A stretch of DNA of 64,000 nt from Thiomicrorhabdus sp. (GCF_963662555.1 NZ_OY759719.1:2624985-2688984), one strand, 5' to 3'; positions 1-10,398 are shown, counted from the first letter of the stretch. Notes: a model not told the origin generated them from the sequence alone. Made by a program: numbers and translations.

Positions 1-1091
1 TTTTCTGCTTGCTCGTATTTATTTTGTTCAATTTGAATTAATGCTACAGATAGACGAGAGGTTAAAGCATTTGGCTCCACTTTTAGTATTTGTAAATAAC
101 GCTTTTCAGCATCATCGTATCTAACTGCTTGTACTTCTAATCTAGCTACTCTCTCTTGAACTAATAGGTCATCTGGGTGTTTTTCTACATATGGCGTTAA
201 GGCCTTAATCCCCTCTTCAGGCTGTGAATCCATTAAATAAAGTTGCGATAAAAGATGATAAAAAACAGGTAATGACTTTTCTAAATCTTCTTTGGGCAAT
301 AACGGTTTAGCTTTCTGTAACGCAACAATACCAACGTCTGGATTTCGATACGCAGCAGAAATCATTGCCAAACCATAATAAGACGCCCACTCATCTGGGT
401 ATTTTTGAGTTAGAGCCTGAAAAAATTCAGTACCTGATTCTTTAGAGACTGAACCAGCAACTTTGGTTGCGGTACTAACGAGCTCTTCTGAAAGAGTTTG
501 TTTTGAGAGTTTACGATAGGTATCCCACTCTTTTAAGGCTTGGGCAACCTTATTATGTCTAAGCGTTAATAAAAAAGAAGCTCTCCAAGCAATAGCGGAA
601 TCTGGAGCGACTTCTCGCCAAAGCAAGGTTGCTTTTTCAATATTAGGCACATTAAAAGTGCCCATGGCAATTTGAAAAGTTCTTTCAGCTAAGGCGGGAT
701 CTTTAGTTTTTACTGCTAGAGGATATAAAACCTCGAACGCCTGACCCATTTGATTTTTTTGCACCATCATTTCAGCCGCTAAAATCTCAAACATAGTTTT
801 AGCATCTAAATTTGGTGCATGCTGAGCAACAGGTTCTTTTGGAGCTTTATTCTCTGAGTCTGTTTTTTCAGAATTGACAATTGATGCCTTGTCTTGGGCT
901 GAAGATTGTTCAGATGATTCTTGATTAGGTGTTAACGCACATCCAGACAAAAAAATGAAACCACCAAAAACAGCGGATAACACCATATTTCTAGTACGTA
1001 ACTTACACTGTGCCGCATTAATATTAAACTTCTGTGTATTTTTGGCTCTCAAAAACAACAGCTTTTGGTCTTTTAATCCTAGTGGATGCAC
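1..1091 (-). CDS. TPR-repeat lipoprotein, C-terminus beyond window edge
   Basis: The minus-strand reading frame is open to base 1 and encodes a lipoprotein signal ending in the lipobox LSGC, then an acidic Ser/Gln-rich linker, then helical TPR-like repeats (for example PDEWASYYGLAMISAA and YDDAEKRYLQILKVEPNA). Two starts are possible. ATG at 986 gives a 15-residue signal with no positive charge. GTG at 1091 is preceded by AAGGA and adds the basic segment KLRTRN, so I chose it (lipid Cys at residue 51). The gene is divergent from hemA, as TPR lipoproteins upstream of lolB are in Pseudomonas; by that analogy lolB may lie beyond the window. Its probable role, an outer-membrane-anchored scaffold, is inferred. 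Confidence 0.75.
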   Translation of the reverse strand, partial: MHPLGLKDQKLLFLRAKNTQKFNINAAQCKLRTRNMVLSAVFGGFIFLSGCALTPNQESSEQSSAQDKASIVNSEKTDSENKAPKEPVAQHAPNLDAKTMFEILAAEMMVQKNQMGQAFEVLYPLAVKTKDPALAERTFQIAMGTFNVPNIEKATLLWREVAPDSAIAWRASFLLTLRHNKVAQALKEWDTYRKLSKQTLSEELVSTATKVAGSVSKESGTEFFQALTQKYPDEWASYYGLAMISAAYRNPDVGIVALQKAKPLLPKEDLEKSLPVFYHLLSQLYLMDSQPEEGIKALTPYVEKHPDDLLVQERVARLEVQAVRYDDAEKRYLQILKVEPNALTSRLSVALIQIEQNKYEQAE

Positions 1092-1436
1092 TGTCTTGAA
1101 TATCCTTAACAATTACAAAATAGATAGAAATAAATAGTAGGACTTCATTCTAGGTGATTTAAAAGCAAATTTGCGAAAATCTCTTGATTTTTAAACACAA
1201 ACGAGTAGTTTATTTATCTAAAACAAGACTAACAACGTGATCAAAACCTTTGTAAAATTAAGCTTCTCAAATATCCTTAAATACCATTCTATCAATTCAA
1301 GTTTTAAAATAAGTTCATAATGCTTATTCAAATTTGCGTCAAAAACTTGCAATTTTGCGGTTTTTTTAGCAAAATTACGCCTCTTCAGTTGTAGATAAAT
1401 TCTGCCAAATATAAGTAACGGTAAAGCCCTGATTCT
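1092..1436. other. Divergent intergenic region, TPR lipoprotein / hemA
   Basis: This AT-rich 345-base gap should carry both divergent promoters. The clearest structure is a perfect inverted repeat, AATTTTGC at 1351-1358 and GCAAAATT at 1369-1376, around a T-rich 10-base loop about 60 bases before hemA. It could be an operator or a weak attenuator. I see no convincing -35/-10 pair and no small gene. Confidence 0.4.
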
Positions 1437-2717
1437 ATGAAACTATGTACCCTTGGCGTAAATCACGAAACGGCACCAGTCGATATCCGTGAAACAGTTT
1501 CATTTTCAAACGATGCCGCTATTCAAGCTATTCAAGAATTAAAGTCGCAAGACTTAGTTTCTGAATGCATCATTTTATCTACCTGTAACCGTACCGAACT
1601 TTACTGTATTCTCAAAGAAAGCCGCTTAGAAGATGCTGTTCACAGTTGGCTACATGATTTTTTTCAACTAGAAAATCAATCACTAACACCTTACCTATAT
1701 GTTCACCATGACTTAGAAGCTGTAAAACACATTATGCGTGTTGCCAGCGGCCTTAATTCATTAGTGCTTGGTGAACCACAAATTTTTGGCCAAATAAAAG
1801 ATGCATACAATTATGCTCATAAAGCCAATAGCATTCACCAGGTTTTAGAAAATTTATTTCAACATATATTTAAAACCGTTAAACAGGTGAGAACCGATAC
1901 CGCAATTGGTAACAGTCCTATTTCAGTTGCTTTTTCAGCTGTATCACTTTCTAAACAGTTTTTTGGCGACTTATCGGAACAAACAGCTTTATTGTTGGGT
2001 GCTGGTGAAACCATTGAATTAGTCGCTCGCCATTTAAAAGAGAGCAATATCGGTAATTTAATTATTGCCAACCGTACGTTTGATCGAGCCCATAAGCTTG
2101 CTACCAGTGTGGACGGTTATGCGATTCGTTTAGAAGAAATTGATGCGCATCTTCATGAGGCAGATATTGTTATTGGCTCTACAGGTAGCCCTGACTCAAT
2201 CCTTAAACATGAGTCAGTGAAAACGGCATTAAAAAAACGTAAAAACCGCCCAATGTTTATGGTCGATATTGCTGTTCCTAGGGACATTGAAGCCAGCATT
2301 GGCGACTTAAATAACGTGTATCTTTATACGGTAGACGATCTGCAAGAAATTATTGAAAGCAGTAAACAATCACGTCAAAGCGCCGCTTTAGAAGCTGAAG
2401 AAATTATTGAATTACAAGCCCAGAATTTTGTGACTCAGCTTCAAGCCAGTCAGCAAATTAAACCGGTTATACAAGCTTATCGTCAGCAATCCATGCATAT
2501 TAAAGAAGCTTCTTTAGATCACGCTCTACACCAACTAGAGCAAGGCGTTGCCCCTGAAGAGATAATTAAACGTCTAGCTAATCAGTTAACAAACAGACTG
2601 ATTCATACCCCAACCAAACAACTCAACCAAGCGGGAATGCAAGGTAATAAAGACTTGATACAAGCGGCTGAGACCCTATTAATTTGTGAAGAAGACTCCA
2701 AAGCTTTAAACAAATAA
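1437..2717 (+). CDS. hemA: Glutamyl-tRNA reductase
   Basis: Reduces glutamyl-tRNA(Glu) to glutamate-1-semialdehyde with NADPH, the first committed step of C5-pathway tetrapyrrole synthesis in the cytoplasm. The 426-residue protein has the family length. The N-terminus GVNHETAPVDIRE is typical, the catalytic cysteine lies in STCNRTELY (Cys50), GLNSLVLGEPQIFGQ follows, then a Rossmann NADPH site GAGE and ANRT, then DIAVPRDI, and a helical dimerisation tail. It heads the conserved gammaproteobacterial order hemA-prfA-prmC, with 46 bases to prfA, so the genes are probably co-transcribed. The Shine-Dalgarno sequence is weak. Confidence 0.97.
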   Translation: MKLCTLGVNHETAPVDIRETVSFSNDAAIQAIQELKSQDLVSECIILSTCNRTELYCILKESRLEDAVHSWLHDFFQLENQSLTPYLYVHHDLEAVKHIMRVASGLNSLVLGEPQIFGQIKDAYNYAHKANSIHQVLENLFQHIFKTVKQVRTDTAIGNSPISVAFSAVSLSKQFFGDLSEQTALLLGAGETIELVARHLKESNIGNLIIANRTFDRAHKLATSVDGYAIRLEEIDAHLHEADIVIGSTGSPDSILKHESVKTALKKRKNRPMFMVDIAVPRDIEASIGDLNNVYLYTVDDLQEIIESSKQSRQSAALEAEEIIELQAQNFVTQLQASQQIKPVIQAYRQQSMHIKEASLDHALHQLEQGVAPEEIIKRLANQLTNRLIHTPTKQLNQAGMQGNKDLIQAAETLLICEEDSKALNK

Positions 2718-2763
2718 ACGATTAACTTTTTGGTTACAAACCAATACACAAAGATACTGAGAA

Positions 2764-3858
2764 ATGCCTGTGAAAGATTCAATTCGCACAAAACTAGAGC
2801 TTTTAGTAGAACGCTTGGATGAGGTTAATGCCCTTATGTCCGATCCTAGCGTTATTAGCGACCAGAAAAAATTCACCGCTCTTAATAAAGAATATGCTCA
2901 AATCACGCCGGTTGTAGAAAACTTCAAAGCTTTTTGCAGTACCGAAAACGATATTGCTGAAGCCAAAGAGATGATGCAATCTGGTGATGCTGATTTAAAA
3001 GAGATGGCTCAAGAAGAATTACCAGAACTTGAAGCAAAGATTGCCCAATACGAGGTAGAGCTTCAAACCATGATGCTGCCTAAAGACCCGAATGATGATG
3101 CAAATATTTTCTTAGAAATACGTGCGGGAACAGGTGGTGATGAAGCCGCTATTTTTGCAGGTGACTTATTTAGAATGTACAGCCGTTTTGCAGAAAAAAT
3201 GCGCTGGCAAGTTGAAGTCATTAACACCAATGAAGGTGAACATGGTGGCTATAAAGAGATTATTGCCCGCATCATTGGTGATGGTGCTTATTCGCAATTA
3301 AAGTTTGAATCTGGAGCTCACCGAGTACAACGTGTTCCAGCGACTGAAACACAAGGCCGTGTTCATACATCGGCTGCAACCGTCGTTATTATGGCTGAAG
3401 CACCCGATGTTGAACAAATTGAATTAAATCCTGCCGATTTAAAAGTGGATACATTCCGTGCCTCTGGTGCTGGTGGACAGCACGTTAACAAAACCGATTC
3501 TGCTATCCGTATTACTCATATTCCAACGGGTACGGTTGTAGAATGTCAGGATGAACGCTCTCAACATAAAAACCGTGCCCGAGCGATGTCTTTATTGGCG
3601 GCAAGAATTATGGATGCTAAGCAACAAGTACATGACGCCGAAATTGCTCAAGAACGAAAAAGCTTGGTTGGAACTGGTGACCGTTCAGACCGCATTCGTA
3701 CCTACAACTATCCGCAAGGACGAGTAACAGATCACCGCATAAACCTAACACTTTATAAGTTAGATGAAGTTATGAATGGTGGTTTAGACCAAGTTGTTGG
3801 CCCACTAGTTCAAGAACACCAAGCGGAACTTTTAGCGGCATTAAGCAACGACAAGTAG
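2764..3858 (+). CDS. prfA: Peptide chain release factor 1
   Basis: Class I release factor reading UAA and UAG and triggering peptidyl-tRNA hydrolysis on the ribosome. The PAT stop-codon recognition tripeptide is visible in [13 protein letters not shown] near residue 192. The universal GGQ motif lies in [15 protein letters not shown] near residue 236; its Gln is the residue methylated by the product of the next gene, prmC. At 364 residues it is full length. PAT rather than SPF marks it as RF1, not RF2. The ATG at 2764 lacks a strong ribosome binding site, and the GTG at 2770 is a possible alternative. Confidence 0.97.
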   Translation: MPVKDSIRTKLELLVERLDEVNALMSDPSVISDQKKFTALNKEYAQITPVVENFKAFCSTENDIAEAKEMMQSGDADLKEMAQEELPELEAKIAQYEVELQTMMLPKDPNDDANIFLEIRAGTGGDEAAIFAGDLFRMYSRFAEKMRWQVEVINTNEGEHGGYKEIIARIIGDGAYSQLKFESGAHRVQRVPATETQGRVHTSAATVVIMAEAPDVEQIELNPADLKVDTFRASGAGGQHVNKTDSAIRITHIPTGTVVECQDERSQHKNRARAMSLLAARIMDAKQQVHDAEIAQERKSLVGTGDRSDRIRTYNYPQGRVTDHRINLTLYKLDEVMNGGLDQVVGPLVQEHQAELLAALSNDK

Positions 3859-3914
3859 CAATAAATAGTGACTCCTAATCACTTAACGCCACGATTAAGT
3901 TAATACGCAATCAT

Positions 3915-4763
3915 ATGTTAAGCATTCAAAATACATTGCAACAAGCCCAAGAGCAATTAAAAATGGCAGGCCTGGTAGATTCTCCAGGCCTAGATGCCGA
4001 ACTACTGCTTTGTGATGCTTTGGGCGTTAATCGTACCTATCTCTTTACCTGGCCTGAAAAAATATTAACCAACCAGCAAACTAAAGATTTTGCAAACGGA
4101 TTACAACAACGCCTTTTGGGTAAACCTATCGCCCATATTATTGGTCATCGTGAATTTTGGGGATTAAATCTACAGGTAACGCCAGATACACTGATTCCCC
4201 GTCCAGATACAGAAACGCTTATTGAAGCCGTATTAGAAATTCATTCAACTCACAATTCAAAGCCGTGCGGAAAAATTTTAGACTTGGGAACAGGTAGCGG
4301 AGCCATTGCCTTAGCACTTAAAAGCGAGCTGCCTGGTTATGATGTTACTGCAGTCGATCAAAGCACCGCTGCTCTAGATGTGGCACAGCAAAATGCTCAA
4401 CAACTCAATTTACAGGTTAACTTTTTAACCAGCGACTGGTTCTCTGCTATAGAAGGAACGTTTGATTTTATAGTCTCAAACCCTCCTTATATTGAAGATA
4501 ATGATCCACATCTCCAACAAGGCGATGTTCGTTTTGAACCATTAAGTGCTTTAACCTCTGGCAAGGATGGATTGACTGATATTAAATTTATAATTTACCA
4601 GGCCTGGTCATATTTAGAGACTCAGGGTTGGTTACTGATTGAACACGGTTATAATCAAGCACAGCCAATACAAACATTGCTTAAAGAGGCAGGTTACCAA
4701 AACATCACCACCAAACAAGACTTAGGTGGCAACCCAAGAATCAGCCTCGCTCAAAAACCCTAA
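3915..4763 (+). CDS. prmC: Release factor glutamine N5-methyltransferase
   Basis: S-adenosylmethionine-dependent methylation of the glutamine in the GGQ loop of RF1 and RF2. The 282-residue protein has an N-terminal helical domain (about 1-85), the SAM-binding loop LDLGTGSGAIALAL, and the catalytic NPPY in FIVSNPPYIED near residue 188, where the Asn-Pro-Pro-Tyr motif holds the target glutamine. It follows prfA by 56 bases, so enzyme and substrate genes sit together. The coding sequence carries three copies of the window's iterated AGGCCT-centred palindrome, two of them close to the N-terminus, where they encode the Gly-Leu pairs of AGLVDSPGLDAE. Confidence 0.96.
   Translation: MLSIQNTLQQAQEQLKMAGLVDSPGLDAELLLCDALGVNRTYLFTWPEKILTNQQTKDFANGLQQRLLGKPIAHIIGHREFWGLNLQVTPDTLIPRPDTETLIEAVLEIHSTHNSKPCGKILDLGTGSGAIALALKSELPGYDVTAVDQSTAALDVAQQNAQQLNLQVNFLTSDWFSAIEGTFDFIVSNPPYIEDNDPHLQQGDVRFEPLSALTSGKDGLTDIKFIIYQAWSYLETQGWLLIEHGYNQAQPIQTLLKEAGYQNITTKQDLGGNPRISLAQKP
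3967..3991. repeat. Two near copies of the AGGCCT palindrome in prmC
   Basis: CAGGCCTGGT at 3967-3976 and CCAGGCCT at 3984-3991 lie eight bases apart inside the 5' end of prmC. This is the only close pair of coding copies in the window. Confidence 0.7.
4597..4608. repeat. ACCAGGCCTGGT palindrome, coding copy in prmC
   Basis: Exact 12-bp core with TTT on its left, so the left half matches the longer consensus TTTACCAGG. It encodes part of the tripeptide Gln-Ala-Trp in prmC. Confidence 0.85.
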
Positions 4764-4847
4764 ACAATTATAAGCCGATACAAACCGTGGGATAATTCTA
4801 ACTAGATAAAGTTCATCAAATTAGCCCATCAAGATAGAGATATTTTA

Positions 4848-5603
4848 ATGACATTAAAAACTGAATTAAATGATCAAGAGTTATCACGTTACAGTCGCCA
4901 GATTTTAATGCCTGAGATTGATTACGCAGGCCAACTTACACTTACTCAGTCGCACGTTATCATTTTTGGACTTGGAGGTCTCGGTTCTCCAGCCTCTCTT
5001 TATTTGGCGGCGGCAGGTGTTGGCACACTCACACTGGTAGATTTTGATGAGGTTGATGATTCCAACTTACAACGTCAAATTGTGCATCGTGAAAACAATA
5101 TTGGGCAAGCAAAAGTAGAGTCAGCCAAACAGAATTTAACCGATTTAAATCATCATATAAACATCAACACGATTTCAGACAAACTCAATGAAAACGATAT
5201 TATGGAATTGGTAAAAAAAGCCGATGCTGTCTTAGATTGCACCGATAACTTTGCCTCTCGTTTTGCTTTAAACCGTGCCTGTTACCAAGCAAAAGTACCA
5301 CTAATTTCTGGAGCGGCAATCCGCTGGGAAGGCCAACTTTCTACTTACGATTTTCGCAATGAAAATAGTCCATGTTATCAATGTCTTTATGCTGAAGATT
5401 CTGGTCAAGAATTGACCTGCAGTCAAAATGGAGTGCTTTCTCCCGTTGTGGGGATGGTGGGGTCAATGCAAGCGATTGAAGCAATCAAAGCCTTGCTTAA
5501 CTTACCGACTTTGACTGGTAAGCTAATGATTATTGATGCCTATACAATGATGATTAGAACACTAAACTTAAAGAAAGATGAAAACTGTAACCACTGTAGT
5601 TAG
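4848..5603 (+). CDS. moeB: MoeB/ThiF/HesA-family sulfur-carrier adenylyltransferase
   Basis: E1-like enzyme that adenylates the C-terminal Gly-Gly of a ubiquitin-like sulfur carrier (MoaD for molybdopterin, ThiS for thiamin). The 251 residues show the ATP-binding GLGGLGSPASLYLAAAGVG, the family block LVDFDEVDDSNLQRQ, DCTDNFASR, and two CxxC pairs, CYQC near residue 181 and CNHC at the C-terminus, that bind zinc. Length and motifs match MoeB. ThiF is the alternative, and no moaD or thiS is nearby to decide. It follows prmC after 84 bases. A molybdenum enzyme, MsrP, is encoded later in the window. Confidence 0.85.
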   Translation: MTLKTELNDQELSRYSRQILMPEIDYAGQLTLTQSHVIIFGLGGLGSPASLYLAAAGVGTLTLVDFDEVDDSNLQRQIVHRENNIGQAKVESAKQNLTDLNHHININTISDKLNENDIMELVKKADAVLDCTDNFASRFALNRACYQAKVPLISGAAIRWEGQLSTYDFRNENSPCYQCLYAEDSGQELTCSQNGVLSPVVGMVGSMQAIEAIKALLNLPTLTGKLMIIDAYTMMIRTLNLKKDENCNHCS

Positions 5604-5626
5604 AGAAGCTTATTTAAATAAAATTT

Positions 5627-5654
5627 AACTAAAACCATTCGAATGGATTTAGTT
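5627..5654. terminator. Hairpin between convergent moeB and motB
   Basis: AACTAAA and TTTAGTT arms enclose CCATTCGAATGG, making a nearly continuous 28-base hairpin shared by two convergent genes and overlapping the motB stop codon. The U-tract is weak on both strands, so termination is likely but not certain. Confidence 0.5.
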
Positions 5655-6353
5655 TAAATCTACCGCTGACTTTGGTCGCTTATCTACCAAAACAATCACT
5701 CGACGATTTAAAGATCGACCATAAGCCGTAGCGTTTGATGCCACCTGATCATTGTCGCCCTTACCTTCAATAGACAGCAAACGCTTATCAACACCCATAT
5801 AAATAAACGTTCTTGCTACGGTTGCCGCTCTAGCGGCTGAAAGCTCCCAGTTTGAAGGAAACTGAAAGTTATTGATTGGCACATTATCAGTATAACCAGT
5901 GATGGTTATAGGCTGATTTCGGCCAGCTAAAGTTTCGCCTAATTTCTCTATATTTTCTCTCGTTTTATCACTAATCGTGGCACGTCCACTCTCAAAAAAA
6001 CTATCCGATTTTAAGGTAATCTTAGTAAACTCTGGAGTCTCTTCTATCTTGATATCTTTGGGGTCTACATCTTTCATAGCCTTTTCGATTTCGGCTTGGC
6101 TTGCCGGTGGTTTTAAATCCAGTTGTATAATTTCCTCTTGTGGAGGCAATAATTTCTCATCTTGGATTTCAGCACCAACTGGAGGTATCCCAACTATACT
6201 ATTTATAAAGGCTTGACGTTCAACAGGATCCACCACAGAAATAAGCCACATGACCAAAAAGAAAACCATTAGCACGGTCATCAAGTCGGCAAGTGCTATT
6301 TTCCATGAACCACCATGGGCACCACCTTCATCATGTCCTCTTCTACGCGACAT
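5649..6353 (-). CDS. motB: Flagellar motor stator protein MotB
   Basis: Stator subunit that couples ion flow to flagellar rotation and anchors the stator to peptidoglycan. Residues 16-41 form one membrane segment, WKIALADLMTVLMVFFLVMWL, with the ion-binding aspartate at residue 23. A linker leads to an OmpA/MotB domain with TGYTDNVP, the MotB hallmark NWELSAARA and a C-terminal NRRVIVLV. At 234 residues it is shorter than E. coli MotB (about 308), mainly through a shortened linker. It lies 44 bases after motA. No other flagellar gene is nearby, so the stator pair is encoded apart from the basal-body genes. Confidence 0.93.
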   Translation of the reverse strand: MSRRRGHDEGGAHGGSWKIALADLMTVLMVFFLVMWLISVVDPVERQAFINSIVGIPPVGAEIQDEKLLPPQEEIIQLDLKPPASQAEIEKAMKDVDPKDIKIEETPEFTKITLKSDSFFESGRATISDKTRENIEKLGETLAGRNQPITITGYTDNVPINNFQFPSNWELSAARAATVARTFIYMGVDKRLLSIEGKGDNDQVASNATAYGRSLNRRVIVLVDKRPKSAVDLN

Positions 6354-6397
6354 AAGTCCCTACTTTGTGCCTAAAGATAATCATCACACCTTCTCGC

Positions 6398-7246
6398 TTA
6401 ATTTTCTTCACGTGGAACTTCAAATTCTGGAGGTATTCGTTGACGACCAATTTCAACCGCTAAGTTTGGCGACACGCCATTGGCATAGGCAGATAAAAAT
6501 GAAGCCGTCATTTCAAAAAGTGATTTGTCTTGACGTATCATTACTTCTACTGCATGTACAAATGGTGCCAAAACGGCAAAGGCAAAAAACACCCCCGTCA
6601 ATGTTCCAACTAAAGCGGCACCAATTGCCGTACCGATTTTAGCGACATCCATATCACCGCCAAGCAATTCCATGGTCAAAATAACACCCAATACCGCAGC
6701 AACAATACCAAAACCTGGCAACCAATCTGCCACTTTACCTACCGATTTAGGGACTTCACTCATAGAGTCATAAATATCATAAATCTGATTTTCTAGGTGG
6801 TGATCAAACACTTGAGATTGCGGCGGGTTAAGTAATAAATAGTTAAAGTTATCAACAATAAATTTCTTTAAATCTTTATGCTTTAAAACCAAAGGATAAT
6901 TTAAAAATATCTCACTATCTTCTGGGTTTGTGACATGCTTTTCTAAAGCCAATACACCGGAAGAACGCGATAACCTAGCCAACTCCTCAAGCAACCCTAA
7001 TGTTTCTTGATAGAGTTTTTTAGAGACTTTTTCGCCAGCAAAATAACGGCCTAAGAACCCTATGGTTCGCCACCAAACATGGGTTGGAGTCGCCGCTAAA
7101 AAAGTACCTAAAGCGATCCCTAAAATTACAACCAATTCTGATGGATGCCATAGAGAGAGAAGGTTTCCTCCCATAAGAAGGAACCCACCAAAAAAGCTTA
7201 CGGTAATTACAAGAATACCAATTGGTTTTGCAAACATAGATTTCAC
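6398..7246 (-). CDS. motA: Flagellar motor stator protein MotA
   Basis: Four-helix membrane partner of MotB; it forms the ion channel and contacts FliG. Hydrophobic helices are visible at the N-terminus (GILVITVSFFGGFLLMGG, ELVVILGIALGTFLAA) and in the second half (LPGFGIVAAVLGVILTMEL, GAALVGTLTGVFFAFAVLAPFV). The Pro in LPGFGIV and the Pro in LAPFV correspond to the two functional prolines of E. coli MotA. The cytoplasmic loop has ALEKHVTNPEDSEIFLNYP. The 282-residue length and C-terminal VEIGR resemble proton-type MotA rather than PomA. It is first of the two-gene unit. Confidence 0.93.
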   Translation of the reverse strand: MKSMFAKPIGILVITVSFFGGFLLMGGNLLSLWHPSELVVILGIALGTFLAATPTHVWWRTIGFLGRYFAGEKVSKKLYQETLGLLEELARLSRSSGVLALEKHVTNPEDSEIFLNYPLVLKHKDLKKFIVDNFNYLLLNPPQSQVFDHHLENQIYDIYDSMSEVPKSVGKVADWLPGFGIVAAVLGVILTMELLGGDMDVAKIGTAIGAALVGTLTGVFFAFAVLAPFVHAVEVMIRQDKSLFEMTASFLSAYANGVSPNLAVEIGRQRIPPEFEVPREEN

Positions 7247-7444
7247 TTAGTTAATCTCTAAACCATGCTCTACAAGGAGTACTTTAAGGCAAAGAGTAAA
7301 GAATTTATAAACGTTTTTGTGTTTAACACATTAAATCAATTCACTATCAACTCTTTAAAAAAGCCGATAGTTTATTGACAGAAACTTGAATTAGGGTTGA
7401 TAAAGCAACAGCTATACCAATAAGTGAGATGAATACTGAAAAAG

Positions 7445-9673
7445 CTATTCAGATTGATAGATTTGTGTAACGTTTTTAAGCGTTCTTGGGAGTACAATTC
7501 CTTTTTTAGCTCGAGTAGCAAATGCTTCCTCTATTGCTGTTGGGCCAAATACTTTCTCGTATTTTCCTGCCTGAATTACTATTTTTGAACCTTCACTAAA
7601 AGCAAAAACTGCTTTTACGTGCTCACCTTTCGGGAGCTGAATTAACTTATTGCCTTTACCTTTAGCAAGCTCGGGTAACTCTTCTGCCTTAAAAACTAAC
7701 ATTCGTGGTTCACTGGTTACCACAACCACCCACTGTTCTTTTTGTACAGAAGTTGGCGTTAATACATTACTGCCAGTAGGCAAAGAAATTGACGTTTTAC
7801 CAGCTTTGTTTTTTGAATAAAGGTTTTCAAGCTGAGTAATAAAACCATAACCCGCACTTGAAGCTAAAAGGATTTTGTCATCAGGCTGACCAAGTAATAC
7901 GTGCATAAATTTACTACCCGCCGGCGGATTTAGACGCCCTGTTAGCGGCTCACCATGTGAACGAGCAGAAGGTAAGCTGTGCCCCGGTAAGGCATAGGCT
8001 CGGCCAGTATTATCTAAAAACACGGCCATCTGCCTACTTTGCCCAATGGCTTGTGAACAGAAACCATCGCCTGATTTGTAACCTAGGGCCTTGCCGTCTA
8101 TATCATGCCCTTTCGCTGCTCTAACCCAACCATTATCAGATAATACAACCGTAATTGCCTCAGATGGCAATAAATCTTGCTCACTCATGGCTTGAGCAGT
8201 ACGTGCTTCAATTAAAGGAGATTTACGATCATCGCCATAGGCTTCTGCATCAGCCATAAGTTCTTTTTTAACTAAGGTTTTAAGACGAGCATCGCTACCT
8301 AAGATTTTTTCTAGCTTATCTCTTTCCGCTTCTAATTCGGCTTGTTCAGTGCGGATTTTCATCTCTTCGAGACGAGCTAAATGTCTTAATTTAAGCTCTA
8401 AAACTGCCTCGGCTTGTATATCAGTTAAATCAAAACGTTCCATTAATGCGGGTTTAGGTTTTTCTTGCTCACGAATAATTGCAATGACTTCATCTATATT
8501 CAGAAAGGCAATCATCATCCCATCTAAAATATGCAATCTAGCCAACACTTTATCTAGTCGGTATTGCAAACGGCGGCGAACAGTTTCAATACGATAGATC
8601 AACCATTCGGCCAACATCATTTTTAAATTTTTCACTTGCGGACGGCCATTTAAACCAATCACATTAAAGTTAGCTCGGTAACTTTTTTCAAGGTCAGTGG
8701 TCGCAAAGAGATGCAGCATTGCAGTTTCAACATCCACTCGTTTTGAACGCAGTTCTATCACAAAACGAACCGGGTTTTCGTGATCAGATTCATCTCGTAA
8801 ATCGACCACCATTGGTAATTTTTTAGCACGCATTTGTGCGGCAACTTGTTCTAAAAGCTTGGAACCAGAAACCTGATATGGCAAAGCATCAATAACCACA
8901 TTGACGCCATCTTCAACTCGGTAACTGGCTCTTTGTCTAATGGAGCCATGCCCGGTTTCATAGAGTTTTTGTAGTTCATGTTTAGGGGTGATTATTTGGG
9001 CAGAATTTGGATAATCTGGAGCAGGAATAATCTCTACCAGTTCTTCTAGACTCATAGTTGGATTGGCTAATAAAGCGATACAACCTTCAATCACTTCTCG
9101 TAAATTATGTGGAGGAATATCCGTTGCCATCCCTACTGCAATACCAGATGTACCATTAAGCAAAACGTGAGGTACACGAGAAGGTAACACCAATGGTTCA
9201 TCCAAAGAGCCATCAAAGTTTGGAGTCCAATCAACCGTACCTTGCCCGACTTCTTCTAATAATAATTGACTAAACTTAGAGAGTTTTGCTTCGGTATAAC
9301 GCATTGCCGCAAACGACTTAGGGTCATCCATTGAACCCCAGTTACCTTGCCCGTCAACCAGAGGATAACGAAAAGAAAAGTCTTGTGCCATAAGCACCAT
9401 AGCTTCATAACAGGCACTATCACCGTGAGGATGGAACTTACCTAACACATCCCCCACAGTACGAGCAGATTTCTTGTACTTTGCAGAAGCTTTTAAACCG
9501 AGCTCAGACATAGCATAAATAATACGCCTTTGAACTGGCTTTAAACCATCTCCAATATGAGGCAGAGCTCGGTCTAAGATGACATACATGGCATAATCTA
9601 AGTATGCCTTTTCTGTAAATTCAGCAACGCTTTTTTGTTCGATACCTTCGTAGTTAATCGTTTGCTGGCTCAC
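7445..9673 (-). CDS. parC: DNA topoisomerase IV subunit A
   Basis: Catalytic subunit of the type IIA enzyme that decatenates daughter chromosomes; the ATPase partner ParE is encoded at 18.3-20.1 kb. The 742-residue length fits ParC. The breakage-reunion domain shows [30 protein letters not shown] and AAMRYTEAK with catalytic Tyr126, followed by the C-terminal beta-pinwheel region. The quinolone-determining positions are wild type (Ser86 and Glu90, equal to E. coli Ser80 and Glu84). The start is GTG at 9673, preceded by AGGAGAGG; an out-of-frame ATG just before it ends quickly. It stands alone rather than next to parE. Confidence 0.96.
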   Translation of the reverse strand: MSQQTINYEGIEQKSVAEFTEKAYLDYAMYVILDRALPHIGDGLKPVQRRIIYAMSELGLKASAKYKKSARTVGDVLGKFHPHGDSACYEAMVLMAQDFSFRYPLVDGQGNWGSMDDPKSFAAMRYTEAKLSKFSQLLLEEVGQGTVDWTPNFDGSLDEPLVLPSRVPHVLLNGTSGIAVGMATDIPPHNLREVIEGCIALLANPTMSLEELVEIIPAPDYPNSAQIITPKHELQKLYETGHGSIRQRASYRVEDGVNVVIDALPYQVSGSKLLEQVAAQMRAKKLPMVVDLRDESDHENPVRFVIELRSKRVDVETAMLHLFATTDLEKSYRANFNVIGLNGRPQVKNLKMMLAEWLIYRIETVRRRLQYRLDKVLARLHILDGMMIAFLNIDEVIAIIREQEKPKPALMERFDLTDIQAEAVLELKLRHLARLEEMKIRTEQAELEAERDKLEKILGSDARLKTLVKKELMADAEAYGDDRKSPLIEARTAQAMSEQDLLPSEAITVVLSDNGWVRAAKGHDIDGKALGYKSGDGFCSQAIGQSRQMAVFLDNTGRAYALPGHSLPSARSHGEPLTGRLNPPAGSKFMHVLLGQPDDKILLASSAGYGFITQLENLYSKNKAGKTSISLPTGSNVLTPTSVQKEQWVVVVTSEPRMLVFKAEELPELAKGKGNKLIQLPKGEHVKAVFAFSEGSKIVIQAGKYEKVFGPTAIEEAFATRAKKGIVLPRTLKNVTQIYQSE

Positions 9674-9797
9674 TCATCCTCTCCTGAATTACACTCTTTG
9701 CTATGAACTTTCATATTTTACCAATCAAAATTTTAAACAGTTGATTCAATTAGTATATGAATATTTTTATTGAATTTTATTGTTGTTAGATTCTACT

Positions 9798-10106
9798 TTA
9801 TTTATCTTCATTAGTTGAAGAATCCGTCATTTTTCCTACCGCACATGACACAAACGATTTTGCTTTGGCTCCTGCTGCCTTTAAACCGGCAACACTTCCT
9901 ACTTCAGGATAGCCCATTGATTGTAATTGTTGCTTTACTTTATCCAACAATTCATCATTATTGTCTTGATTAACAAAACTGCAATTTACCAGGCCTGCCT
10001 CAACGTCAACATCCACTTTCTCAACACCATCAATTGTGGCCAATTTTTGTTTAATACCATTAGCACAGCCACCACACTTTATATTCTCAACAAAAATAGT
10101 TTCCAT
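9798..10106 (-). CDS. Heavy-metal-associated (HMA) domain protein
   Basis: A CopZ/MerP-like ferredoxin-fold domain occupies about residues 1-70: METIFVENIKCGGCANGIKQKL carries the CxxC metal site, followed by DGVEKVDVDVEAGLV and a conserved MGYPEVG. About 30 extra residues after the fold (GLKAAGAKAKSFVSCAVGKM) include a third cysteine not usual in 65-70-residue CopZ. ATG at 10106 is preceded by GGGGGGAG at good spacing, so I prefer it to the upstream in-frame ATG at 10121. No P-type ATPase is adjacent, so copper is only the likeliest metal. Confidence 0.85.
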   Translation of the reverse strand: METIFVENIKCGGCANGIKQKLATIDGVEKVDVDVEAGLVNCSFVNQDNNDELLDKVKQQLQSMGYPEVGSVAGLKAAGAKAKSFVSCAVGKMTDSSTNEDK

Positions 10107-10398
10107 ATATGCTCCCCCCACTTAGCAGAATTTTGAATCTGCCATTAATTTGGTTACTAAACGATTAATTTAACACAATTTAATCACGTTAATGATTTGC
10201 CTAGCTGAAATAAAGATTCTTCTTAAAGCGGCTAATAGACAAATACCAGGCCTTTATACCCCATTGCGCGGTGCAGTGAATTGCAAATAATTTATATCAA
10301 ATAAAATAACTCAGTAAATTACTTGGTTATTAATCTCACAACTGCTTGCTTGAATGCTAAAATTTTAACTATTACTTATAAAATTAACGCTAAAACCT

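Noticed and set aside
7355-7375. GCCGATAG near AAA resembling a sigma-28 flagellar promoter before motA
   Set aside because: It is on the plus strand, opposite to motA, and the TAAA box has no proper spacing.
9427-9433. Quinolone-resistance changes in ParC
   Set aside because: Ser86 and Glu90 are the wild-type residues.
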